Source of the DNA: Pseudomonadota bacterium
Lineage (GTDB): Bacteria > Pseudomonadota > Gammaproteobacteria > Xanthomonadales > Rhodanobacteraceae
Length of the DNA: 48,238 nucleotides
Direction of reading: 5' to 3'
Assembly (NCBI GenBank): GCA_018240505.1
Contig: JAFEFQ010000249.1
Coordinates: 1 to 48,238 of the forward strand
The notes under the pieces were generated by a model that was not told where the DNA came from, searched no databases, and worked only from the letters and a program-made list of their open reading frames with translations. This document shows positions 46,650 to 48,238 of this stretch, in pieces (position 1 is the first letter of the stretch; every line of letters starts with the position of its first letter). The position numbers and the translations under genes were made by a program.

Positions 46650-48238
<1,589 letters not shown>

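Overview
The window is about 48 kb of GC-rich (roughly two-thirds G+C) chromosomal DNA with a complete, mostly housekeeping gene set. It looks like a gammaproteobacterium of the order Xanthomonadales, probably the Rhodanobacteraceae/Xanthomonadaceae group. The reasons are the fused aspartate kinase/diaminopimelate decarboxylase gene, the murL-murD2 pair known from Xanthomonas, an Oar-like TonB receptor, IPTL-CTERM proteins, and interspersed hairpin repeats of the kind common in these genomes. The taxonomic call is an inference from gene content. No tRNA, rRNA, insertion sequence, prophage or CRISPR array was seen.

Layout. 1-2110: an APC-family amino-acid permease bracketed by two copies of a composite intergenic repeat. 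2136-5375: a TonB-dependent receptor on the minus strand with its own terminator. 5599-12604: a compact plus-strand run, lysC-lysA fusion, murL, murD2, a metallo-beta-lactamase-fold lactonase-like protein and a cytochrome b561, closed by a hairpin. The first three supply meso-DAP/lysine flux and the D-Glu residue of peptidoglycan by the L-Glu-ligation-then-epimerisation route. 12667-19594: cytochrome c', a dienelactone-hydrolase-like protein, octaprenyl diphosphate synthase, an ABC exporter, a class C beta-lactamase-like hydrolase and pseudouridine-5'-phosphate glycosidase. 19664-21589: a secreted alpha-amino-acid ester hydrolase with the full catalytic set.

21727-27656: an accessory-looking stretch of somewhat lower GC. 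It holds an LGFP-repeat secreted protein, an IPTL-CTERM surface protein, a Ser/Thr kinase with a periplasmic tail, and a convergent ECF sigma factor. Two short sequence blocks are repeated upstream of these genes. 27842-31865: ssb, a DyP peroxidase carrying an encapsulin cargo peptide, overlapping with the encapsulin shell gene, then rluF and an unknown protein. 32019-38426: a second IPTL-CTERM-like protein, an atypical N-acyl-D-amino-acid deacylase-like lipoprotein, a D-amino-acid dehydrogenase-like flavoprotein, a GT41 (OGT/SPINDLY-type) glycosyltransferase and an N-formylglutamate amidohydrolase.

38423-39264: a small secreted protein under a CRP-like site, flanked by two copies of an 86-bp repeat. 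39309-46649: parE, and upstream of it on the same strand a tightly packed glycan cluster (UDP-GlcNAc 2-epimerase, an unknown helical-repeat-like protein, a fused GT2-GT4 glycosyltransferase, a methyltransferase). 46816-48238: the 5' part of pyrG, cut by the window end.

Start codons were chosen by ribosome-binding site, signal peptide and family alignment from memory. All function calls are by motif and family recognition, not by database search. Long antisense reading frames are common here because of the GC bias and were discarded.
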